Assembly: GCA_002633005.1 (NCBI GenBank)
Contig: NMRA01000488.1
Coordinates: forward strand, 224,194-288,193
DNA: 64,000 nucleotides
From: Phoronis australis
Taxonomy: Eukaryota > Phoronida > Phoronidae
Direction: 5' to 3'
A program made the position numbers and the translations under genes. The notes beneath the pieces were generated by a model, which ran no database searches, was not told the DNA's origin, and worked only from the letters and a program-made list of their open reading frames with translations. Positions 43,301 to 47,841 of the stretch are shown here, piece by piece; the stretch's first letter is position 1; the number at the start of each line of letters is the position of its first letter.

Positions 43301-44294
43301 CATTGTTGGGTCTAATGAAGGGAATTCAATATAATATTTAAATATTTTTCAGAGAGCAATGGTACCGATATTCAGCCCCATAATTGAGATCCCCACAAAA
43401 AATTATCTTGCCATCCTGCAACACTATTTAAATGTCATGTTTCTTACAAAAAAAAAAACAAATTAACGCGTAAATTATTGTGATTCTCCACACAATACTG
43501 CTCTATTTTCCCATTTCACTAAAACGCTGTTAGGGCATTTCTATTTTTGTTTACCATACTTTCTTGTTCAAGATGCATTCCATGTGGTACTTGTGTGAAC
43601 AATAAAAAATGGAGTGTGCTAGTGTGGTGGACCCCACAACATTTACAGAATTCAGAGGGATGATCTGCTAAAAAAAGAGTGTGAATGCGTTGAGTTCAGA
43701 AATTCTGATTCCAAATTTTGTTTATTTGAATCTAAAAAAGAGAAAAGGCAATTTGAACAGTTTCGTGCAATGCGAGGGATATTTCACCCACTCAAATTGA
43801 CTTAGAACATCCTGCTTTTCCAATCAAAGATTGCCATTTTTTCATTGTCCTCGATATTAGCAAACATGAGTTGTGATGCAATAAAAACAAAAATGGCTCA
43901 TTCACAATTTTGTTAACCAATAAAATGATGTTTGAAAGAAGCAACAATTCTTGAAGCAACATGACTTCAACAGTTTAGCCAGGCGAAGCCAAATTTGAAG
44001 AAAATAGGGTAAAAGTGGTGTAAATGACAATGGGTCCCTCCTCAAAATGGCTGCCGAGAAACTAGGCAACACGTAGCCCCTTGGTTGGCCAGTTAGGGGC
44101 TACAATACTTCCCATCGCGTTCTGTATTAATTTCGTCCTGTGTATTTTAAACGGGCAATGGTCAAAATCCGCCCACCGATTAAGAGTTTTCACCTCGTCA
44201 AAAATATTCTACACTTAACAACTATCACTTAAAAAAGCGCTTACTTTCTTCAGTGATCCTTTCTACTTCTACATATATCTTCGATGAAGCATAG
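1286..44294 (-). CDS. EH-domain / coiled-coil / NPF protein, multi-exon gene (whole span)
   Basis: Gene rebuilt from 12 minus-strand exons with compatible phases: 44245-44294 (tentative), 40079-40117, A 29641-29704, B 27253-27464, C 25215-25305, D 24441-24486 (or the second copies at +7238), 13910-13956, 11332-11475, 5059-5099, 4458-4796, 1591-1850 and 1286-1327 with a TAG stop. Translation gives about 460 residues: an EH domain (roughly residues 17-100), a coiled coil (about 135-205), then an acidic, serine-rich half with an NPF tripeptide. EH domains bind NPF peptides in endocytic and recycling adaptors (Eps15, intersectin, REPS), so a role in membrane traffic is inferred. I cannot match it to a named ortholog. 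The initiator exon is not established. An AATAAA on the minus strand (plus positions 1012-1017) could end the transcript. Confidence 0.7.
1591..1850 (-). CDS. EH gene exon I (acidic C-terminal region)
   Basis: A 260-bp exon after acceptor gtttcag. It encodes T-A-E-E-D-E-L-W-C-S-I-D-G-V and a serine- and acid-rich tail typical of disordered adaptor regions. The donor GAG|gttggt is weak. It ends in phase 0. Confidence 0.7.
3880..4050 (+). mobile_element. tRNA-derived SINE-like sequence
   Basis: An A-box-like stretch (GCAGTGACAGAGCACTCG) lies about 30 bp before a B box (GTTCAAATCC, 3924-3933). A non-tRNA tail follows (ggtggagttgagcatcatg and onward). The spacing fits an RNA polymerase III SINE promoter. 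No cloverleaf acceptor stem is seen, so it is not a tRNA gene. Confidence 0.5.
4458..4796 (-). CDS. EH gene exon H (NPF motif, acidic region)
   Basis: The largest exon, 339 bp, all open. It begins E-R-K-N-G-I-K-P and contains F-P-N-N-P-F-D-L, an NPF tripeptide of the kind EH domains bind. An amphipathic charged helix (R-E-R-E-R-W-Q-A-R-E) follows, then an acidic stretch rich in D, E and S. Acceptor tattttcag and donor CCCG|gtaatt. The phase joins exactly to the exon at 1850. Confidence 0.75.
5059..5099 (-). CDS. EH gene small exon G
   Basis: A 41-bp exon with an excellent pyrimidine tract and acceptor (tttctttctttctag) and donor GCATG|gtaatc. In the chained frame it reads L-G-V-V-I-S-K-L-S-T-H-W-H, with a final G that completes E at the next exon. 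It is needed to reconcile the phases of exons F and H. Confidence 0.55.
5205..5420. repeat. Dispersed repeat family C
   Basis: Shares long stretches (tttgatgaccgagaatgaag; ttttggcgtcctgcc) with 22700-23070 and 30070-30330. Short apparent ORFs in it are repeat-derived. Confidence 0.6.
6749..7403. mobile_element. Fold-back element with about 190-220-bp inverted arms
   Basis: Left arm 6749-6937 and right arm 7181-7403 are inverted copies. They share ttttagcaa(c/a)aataaggtt, ccagacatattttccactt, the taattaattattcgt block and tgatatacctcggttgtgag. The loop is about 240 bp. No transposase is visible, so it is probably non-autonomous. It lies in an EH-gene intron. Confidence 0.75.
7405..7700. repeat. 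Dispersed repeat family D
   Basis: Begins near 'gaccctagaaaaatgtcc' and includes 'aaatttggccaacttcagaac'. Related copies are near 10490-10565, 37350-37560 and 42165-42265 (reverse). Confidence 0.55.
8936..9247. mobile_element. MITE, 'TTTGGGACA' family, copy 1
   Basis: Imperfect terminal inverted repeats (gtaaaattcaccaatttggg ... ttggagaatttttac). Inside are three tandem units of tctagaatttgggacag (8960-9008). About 310 bp. Related to 15177-15455, 28161-28440 and 35399-35678. Confidence 0.65.
9266..9415. mobile_element. Short MITE with 22-bp inverted repeats
   Basis: CATAAAATCGGTCTCGTAAT at the left matches the reverse complement of the right end (attacgagactgattttatg). Degenerate relatives of the same ends occur near 3545-3760, 52666-52850 and 56060-56310. 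Confidence 0.6.
9687..9715. repeat. GT-type microsatellite
   Basis: Alternating tgtg/cgtg repeats in a TE-like region with recurring 'taccccacttt' motifs. Confidence 0.7.
11332..11475 (-). CDS. EH gene exon F (main coiled coil)
   Basis: Acceptor ttttacag at 11476-11478. The exon encodes a charged helix with E-E-I-R-L-L, E-A-E-L-K-R-D-I and L-D-N-Y-I-A-S-L in heptad spacing, a clear coiled coil. Two donors are possible. GAG|gttagt (end 11367) leaves phase 0 and cannot join the next exon. CAGAC|gttagt (end 11332) leaves two bases that fit the 5059-5099 exon, so I chose it. Confidence 0.7.
13910..13956 (-). CDS. EH gene exon E (coiled coil)
   Basis: A 47-bp exon with a strong acceptor (tttatttcag) and donor CAAAG|gtagat. 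Frame 0 gives N-E-V-S-G-N-I-D-C-E-D-V-S-S-Q and leaves two bases that complete an arginine with the next exon. The 10.5-kb intron before it is repeat-rich. Confidence 0.6.
15177..15455. mobile_element. MITE, 'TTTGGGACA' family, copy 2
   Basis: Diverged copy with the same order of motifs: ttttggaacatggaaact, gaatttgggacaaggg, gaatttgggacaagctc. Ends aaaattctctaatt and agaattttactg. Confidence 0.6.
15884..16196. mobile_element. Fold-back element with about 90-bp arms
   Basis: The left arm starts gaaaatactaagttaagatc (15884). The right arm ends with its reverse complement at 16196. Both also share tgtacagcc and gtccatatctcac. The loop is about 135 bp. Confidence 0.7.
18318..18398. ncRNA. 81-nt hairpin of pre-miRNA size (candidate)
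   Basis: A stem of about 31 bp pairs 18318-18349 with 18368-18398, with only a few mismatches or bulges and an 18-nt loop. One arm is GAGCAAGACCTCTTGG... and the other ends CCAAGAGGTTTTGCTC. Size and pairing fit a microRNA precursor, but a miniature inverted-repeat element is as likely. An open frame of 131 codons overlapping it on the plus strand looks accidental. Confidence 0.35.
18885..18965 (+). mobile_element. tRNA-like SINE fragment
   Basis: A perfect B box (GGTTCGATTCC, 18935-18945) follows an A-box-like gcagtagggcacttaac. A full tRNA fold is not evident. Confidence 0.45.
19693..19790 (+). pseudogene. Degraded THAP-like zinc-finger start
   Basis: One frame has ATG then P-C-C-M-A-V and a stop. 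A shifted frame continues C-M-T-P-G-C-S-N-S-S-K-K and, shortly after, M-V-I-P-Y-H-R. Together these resemble the beginning of a THAP finger (Cys-x(2-4)-Cys, then a F/Y-H-R motif) interrupted by a frameshift. The later Cys-x2-His is not seen. THAP fingers occur in P-element-type transposases and cellular regulators. It lies just before the repeat at 19794. Confidence 0.3.
19794..20571 (+). mobile_element. Monomer of the palindrome-arm repeat
   Basis: Colinear and similar to each arm of the 45481-47010 palindrome. Shared landmarks are gccttgg...aagctgtata, gaaatggcgcgtgcg, atgacgttta, cacttaaacggctg, ccagattttgcatg (as ccagatttttcatg here) and cagtggtac. A 163-codon open frame lies inside (19962-20453), but the reading frame is not kept in the arms, so it is probably not a conserved gene. 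Confidence 0.65.
22700..23070. repeat. Repeat family C, two tandem-like copies
   Basis: Units around 22700-22900 and 22940-23070 both contain 'gaccgagaatgaag/gaccaagaatgaagg' followed by similar sequence. The 7.2-kb duplication begins inside this repeat. Confidence 0.55.
24441..24486 (-). CDS. EH gene exon D (coiled-coil start)
   Basis: A 46-bp exon encoding L-K-L-I-Q-E-R-V-A-S-L-Q-T-C-Q after a split arginine codon, ending in phase 0 at CAG|gtatga. The heptad-like spacing of L, I, V and L suggests a coiled coil. It joins in frame to the exon at 13910. Confidence 0.65.
25215..25305 (-). CDS. EH gene exon C (proline-rich linker)
   Basis: A 91-bp exon between acceptor atttcaacag and donor ATTAG|gtaggt. 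It encodes about 30 residues, including F-N-V-S-A-L-L-P-G-Y-Q-P-P-A-N. Both phases match exons B and D, which is the main reason to accept it. Confidence 0.7.
27253..27464 (-). CDS. EH gene exon B (EH domain second half)
   Basis: A 212-bp exon. It opens with W-N-L-A-D-E-T-L-D-N-L-L-D, then REFMSAAHL, then G-R-K-L-P-Q-S-L-P. This is the second EF-hand and C-terminal strand of an EH domain, the most diagnostic part of the gene. The calcium-loop spacing is kept but has few acidic side chains (D, E, D, D). The end of the exon is helical (LTEFKEAFKKL). Acceptor tttttacag and donor GAAG|gtaac are clear. Confidence 0.85.
28161..28440. mobile_element. MITE, 'TTTGGGACA' family, copy 3
   Basis: Ends aaaaattctccaatttggga and tcccaaattggagaattttt are near-perfect inverted repeats, the best-preserved ends of the family here. 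Confidence 0.7.
29641..29704 (-). CDS. EH gene exon A (EH domain core)
   Basis: A 64-bp exon after acceptor ttattgtag and before donor ATATG|gtaagg. Read with one base from the preceding exon it gives G-D-S-I-R-D-F-F-L-Q-S-R-L followed by S-Q-I-W. This matches the EH consensus of FxxxSxL and the invariant IW before the second EF hand. The tryptophan codon is split TG|G with exon B. Confidence 0.8.
30000..30068 (+). mobile_element. tRNA-like fragment ending at the assembly joint
   Basis: A B box GGTTCGATTCC lies at 30049-30059, and the sequence stops at the N at 30069. The second copy (37238-37306) continues into unique sequence. Confidence 0.45.
30069..30069. other. Single-N assembly joint
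   Basis: One undefined base exactly between the two copies of the 7.2-kb duplication. Confidence 0.95.
31679..31724 (-). CDS. EH gene exon D, second assembly copy
   Basis: Second copy of exon 24441-24486, the start of the coiled coil. It ends in phase 0, whereas exon A needs one preceding base, so splicing D of this copy to A of the other copy would shift the frame. Confidence 0.6.
32453..32543 (-). CDS. EH gene exon C, second assembly copy
   Basis: Second copy of exon 25215-25305: a proline-rich linker (G-Y-Q-P-P-A-N-T-P-A-G) after the EH domain. Same splice sites. Confidence 0.6.
34491..34702 (-). CDS. EH gene exon B, second assembly copy
   Basis: Second copy of exon 27253-27464 with the same translation. 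It carries the second EF-hand half of the EH domain (N-L-A-D-E-T-L-D-N-L-L-D) and the L-P-x-S-L-P tail typical of EH domains. Confidence 0.65.
35399..35678. mobile_element. MITE, 'TTTGGGACA' family, duplicate of copy 3
   Basis: Duplicate of 28161-28440, carried by the 7.2-kb duplication. Confidence 0.7.
36879..36942 (-). CDS. EH gene exon A, second assembly copy
   Basis: No difference seen from 29641-29704, including splice sites. It encodes D-S-I-R-D-F-F-L-Q-S-R-L and the run up to I-W, the middle of the EH domain. It lies in the downstream copy of the 7.2-kb duplication. One of the two A-D exon sets is probably redundant. Confidence 0.65.
37238..37306 (+). mobile_element. tRNA-like fragment, second copy
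   Basis: B box at 37287-37297. This copy runs on into sequence not found after the first copy. Confidence 0.45.
37350..37560. repeat. Dispersed repeat family D
   Basis: Shares 'gtaggaccct', 'cctatgaaactttcacacatta', 'atttaagaaaac' and order with 7405-7700. Confidence 0.5.
38007..38240. mobile_element. 234-bp MITE, PIF/Harbinger-like ends
   Basis: Terminal inverted repeats GGGCCTGTTCCAA...TTGGAACGGGCCC, flanked by AAG on both sides as a 3-bp target duplication. The interior is AT-rich with recurring 'gacttaagttt/gtcttagctaag'. A 3-bp duplication and GGGCC ends suggest PIF/Harbinger, but this is inference. Confidence 0.6.
38304..38532. mobile_element. MITE-like element with 'CTCACCAAT' ends
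   Basis: Left end ggtaaattctcaccaata, right end ttaaattggagagattttac. Similar left ends occur at 37603 and 24990. Confidence 0.4.
40079..40117 (-). CDS. EH gene exon: start of EH domain (helix 1)
   Basis: This 39-bp exon sits between a pyrimidine-rich acceptor (gtgtttttag) and the donor GAAG|gtatgc. It encodes M-V-E-R-Y-Y-L-K-L-L-P-E-G. The E-x-Y-Y-x-x-L pattern fits helix 1 of an EH domain. The final G joins in phase to exon A. Compared with typical EH domains, the first EF loop is shortened to a few residues, so calcium binding there is unlikely. An in-frame ATG is present, but the acceptor directly before it suggests an internal exon. Confidence 0.6.
40413..44029. other. Intron or spacer, no gene recognised
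   Basis: AT-rich sequence with a reverse copy of repeat family D near 42165-42265. A frame at 41281-41466 on the minus strand has an acceptor-like tract but no recognisable protein, and is not called. Confidence 0.4.
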
Positions 44295-44879
44295 CTACCA
44301 AAAATAAGGTAACTTTGGTAAAGAATTCCAACTCCACTTTTGGTCACCGTTAACTTTTTCACCGCGTGCGCAATAACCACAAAATATTACAACTGAGTCA
44401 TGTGAGTTAGCTAGGCTAGTGCGAGAGTGAGCAAAGCTCGTGACGCTGGCGCGTGACACTTGCAAAATAGCATGGGAAGATATCAGGTGAAATTTGTAAG
44501 ATTTATGTCCCTTGGACTTTTTATTCGTTAACATGCGTGATTTCATGTAACTTTCTCAAAATAGCACTTGGTAAGAGAAACTCGACCAAACCGCCACAGA
44601 TTTTCATGGATATGTTCAAACTATGCTGACTAAATTGTATCCAGAGTCATGGTATGTGTTAATTATAACTACATGTGCCTATATGCATGTTTCAATCGAT
44701 TTCATTTCCTGTATTTCGAAATGAATAACTTTTTGTGGGGATGTACTATTGCCCCTGTATGCCTACGAAACTCAGGGCAATGTAATTGCCTACTGAGAAA
44801 CCAGTTTTACTGAATAACGGCAATGTCTATTATGCAGTGAAACTGGTTCTCAGTAGCCATTTTGAAGAGGGACCCATTT
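44030..44879. mobile_element. Possible element bounded by 25-bp inverted repeats
   Basis: 'gggtccctcctcaaaatggct' at 44032 and its near reverse complement 'agccattttgaagagggaccc' at 44857 bound about 850 bp. Just inside the right end, 44789-44858 forms a hairpin with gcctactgagaaaccagt. It contains the tentative 5' EH exon. Confidence 0.45.
44245..44294 (-). CDS. Tentative 5' exon of the EH gene
   Basis: The minus strand reads as an open 16-codon stretch ending ...VERITEE, followed by a good donor (GAAGAAA|gtaagc). Its phase (one base over) joins the 40079-40117 exon exactly. The acceptor (ggtag) is weak, there is no ATG in frame, and an in-frame stop lies about 110 bp upstream, so at least one more 5' exon is needed. 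The segment also lies between inverted repeats at 44030 and 44879, so it may belong to a mobile element. Plausible but unproven. Confidence 0.35.
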
Positions 44880-44881
44880 CA

Positions 44882-45100
44882 GTGGCGGATTTAAGGGGGG
44901 GGGGCAGTACGTACGAGGGTGCGAATGTCTGACAGGCAAAATCCTGGATAATACCCTGCCCCACCGAGTTAGTTGTACAGGCATCCTCAGCTTCTGATCG
45001 TCCCCAATACACTACACAAGGTATGACACTTGGGACAAGGAATTCCATAGTTGCTTCACAACAAAAACTCAATAAATTTACACAAACAGAGGTTCTGCAA
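44882..45100 (-). mobile_element. Repeat containing a probable hAT empty site
   Basis: Starts with the CAGTGGCGGATTTAAGGGG motif. At 45010-45025 the minus strand reads cataccttgtgtagtgtatt with no insert. The related sequences at 61847 and 63146 have the same two halves separated by a 1.25-kb hAT-like element. Confidence 0.5.
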
Positions 45101-45470
45101 ACCATGAGCAATTGTTCTTTCTTCTGCTAGCATTCACAGTATTCTGCTCCAGCGACTTCGCATCAAATTAGCGGTCAAAGCACAAACCTCTTCCCAAAAA
45201 GCTGCTGCGTACTTTAAATGTGCCGTTACGGAATTATCCGATGAGTTAGATAGACGATAATTGCTGGTTTATCACAGAAGGTGACGAATAAGTGTGGAGT
45301 TATTGATGTCGTGACCTTCCGTGACAAATCCATAGTTTCCGTTTGGCACATTGACAGTACACATCGGCTTTTTGGGAAGATTTTTGTGCTTTGACCGCAA
45401 GTTGTTGCGAACTCGCTGGAGCAGGACACCGTAGACGCTACCAGAAGAAAGAACAATTGCTCATGGTTTG
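45098..45470. mobile_element. Fold-back element, copy 1
   Basis: Left arm aaccatgagcaattgttctt (about 45102) pairs with the right arm's aagaacaattgctcatggtt (about 45446). The arms of 100-120 bp also share gcggtcaaagcacaaa and cttcccaaaaagc. The loop has acggaattatccgatgagtt. A relative is at 61440-61760. Confidence 0.6.
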
Positions 45471-45480
45471 TTGAACCCTA

Positions 45481-47010
45481 GCCTTGGTACAAAGCTGTAT
45501 ACTAATAATAAAGCTTCGAACCGATGTGTTGTGAAACAATGGTAAGATAAAGTCTGATACAAAATTAGTGTCATTAAAAACTACAGTCTTCCTTGAGTAA
45601 ACTAAATTATTTAACGGCGTTAGAAAAATGGCGTTCTACCGTTATTCTGCTGCTAAAGTTGTGGAGTGATCTTTAGCGACGGCTTTAATTTGGCGCCATG
45701 AAATATAGCGTCACCTATGGGCCAATTTCTTTTTTCGACGATTCTTCAATCAAATGTTCTTCTTCAAGTTCATGAGGTTGCGTACACATCACAACAAATT
45801 ATCGAAACTGGTTTCACTTCATTTTAAATTTCTAGAATTTTGAAACTGAAAAACCAAATTTCAGAAGAAATTTTGCTGCTGCCAAGCTATCATCACCTCC
45901 CGAGAGATGTCGCAAAAATTTAAGAAATGGCGCGTGCGAGTGACACAGGCGTACTGTTTTCAAAACGACGACATACTTTTCATCATTAGAAAAGGCGGAG
46001 AGTTACGCAAGAAAATGACGTTTATTGCATTGTTTTTCACTTAAACGGCTGTAATGGGCAAGGTGAGTATCGGTTGATTCCCAGATTTTGCATGTACCCC
46101 GTCCAGTCTTCAGCTTTACATGTTGATACAAGTTTCACAGCGAGGTGACGGGCAGAACTACCCTGGCTGTGTCCAATTTCGGGGTCTGCGGAAGAAATAC
46201 ACGCAGTGGTACCTAGCTGTATTTTGACGACAGTCTTCATGCAACTAGCTGGCTGGCTATCCACTTGCTAGCCAGCCAGCTAGCTGTATGACGACTGTCG
46301 TCAAAATACAGCTAGGTCCCACTGCGTGTATTTTTTCCGTAGACCCCGAAATTGCACACAGCCAGGGTAGTTCTGCCCGTCACCTCACCGTGAAACTTGT
46401 ATAAACATGTAAAGCTAAAGACCGGACGGGGTGCATGCAAAATCTGGGAATCAACCGATACTCACCTTGCCCATTACAGCCGTTTAAGTAAAAAACAATG
46501 CAATAAACGTCATTTTCTTGCGTAACTCTCCACCTTTTCTAACAATGAAAAGCATGTCGTCGTTTCGAAAACAATACGCTCGTGTCACACGCACACGCCA
46601 TTTTCTAAATTTTTGCGACAACTTCAGAGAAGCAAAATTTGTTCTGAAATTCGGTTTTTCGGTATCGGAATTCTAAAAAATTATAATGAAGTGAAACCAG
46701 TTCCAATAATTTGTTGTGACGTGTACGCAAGCTCGTAAAAGAACAGCAGAACGGCGAAAAAAGAAACTGGCCAATAGGTGACGCAATATTTCATGGCGCC
46801 GAAAGCCGTCGCTAAAGTCAGATCGCTCCACAACTTTAGCAGCAAAATAACGGTAGAACGCCATTTTTTCCAACACTGTTAAATAATTTTATTTAATCAA
46901 GGAAGACTGTAGTTTTTAATGACACTAATTTTGTGTCAGATGTTATCTTACCACTTTTTTACTCACATCGGTGCAAAGCTGTATATTTATATACAGCTTT
47001 GTACCAAGGC
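45481..47010. repeat. 1.5-kb near-perfect palindrome
   Basis: Left arm 45481-46259 and right arm 46269-47010 are inverted copies differing by scattered substitutions and small indels. They meet at CTAGCTGGCTGGCTA and its exact reverse complement with a 9-bp spacer. The ends are gccttggtacaaagctgtat and atacagctttgtaccaaggc. Each arm resembles the monomer at 19794-20571, so this is an inverted dimer. Confidence 0.9.
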
Positions 47011-47198
47011 TATACACTTGCAAGCTTTTACAGAAATTTTCTTACAAGCACAAAACAGGTTGAAAATGTCGAAAATAAGCACAATCGTGTAACTCAGGTA
47101 ACTTGCAGTGAAACGGCCTGCTTTCCATTTCGCAACTGGCCAATTCAGGCTGAGTGATCACTACAACAAATTTCCCGCGTCGCTGAAATCGCAGTCAA

Positions 47199-47734
47199 NN
47201 NNNNNNNNNNNNNNNNNNNNNNNNNNNNNNNNNNNNNNNNNNNNNNNNNNNNNNNNNNNNNNNNNNNNNNNNNNNNNNNNNNNNNNNNNNNNNNNNNNNN
47301 NNNNNNNNNNNNNNNNNNNNNNNNNNNNNNNNNNNNNNNNNNNNNNNNNNNNNNNNNNNNNNNNNNNNNNNNNNNNNNNNNNNNNNNNNNNNNNNNNNNN
47401 NNNNNNNNNNNNNNNNNNNNNNNNNNNNNNNNNNNNNNNNNNNNNNNNNNNNNNNNNNNNNNNNNNNNNNNNNNNNNNNNNNNNNNNNNNNNNNNNNNNN
47501 NNNNNNNNNNNNNNNNNNNNNNNNNNNNNNNNNNNNNNNNNNNNNNNNNNNNNNNNNNNNNNNNNNNNNNNNNNNNNNNNNNNNNNNNNNNNNNNNNNNN
47601 NNNNNNNNNNNNNNNNNNNNNNNNNNNNNNNNNNNNNNNNNNNNNNNNNNNNNNNNNNNNNNNNNNNNNNNNNNNNNNNNNNNNNNNNNNNNNNNNNNNN
47701 NNNNNNNNNNNNNNNNNNNNNNNNNNNNNNNNNN
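47199..47734. other. Assembly gap (536 N)
   Basis: Undefined bases. The missing first coding exon and promoter of ATP6V0B probably lie here. Any reading frame across it is meaningless. Confidence 0.97.
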
Positions 47735-47841
47735 TAAGGTCGTGGAAAAATGTACAAGAGACTCACTTGTCTTGTGCAATATGAATGATGCAAACATACA
47801 CGTGTCCGCCCATTCCTTGACTTCTTCATTTGTCATTCCAG

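Noticed and set aside
44295-44546. 83-codon minus-strand frame upstream of the tentative EH exon
   Set aside because: Ends at a TAG just before the exon and in another frame. No recognisable protein and no clear donor.
47108-47836. Long open frames on both strands across 47108-47836
   Set aside because: They consist almost wholly of undefined bases in the assembly gap.
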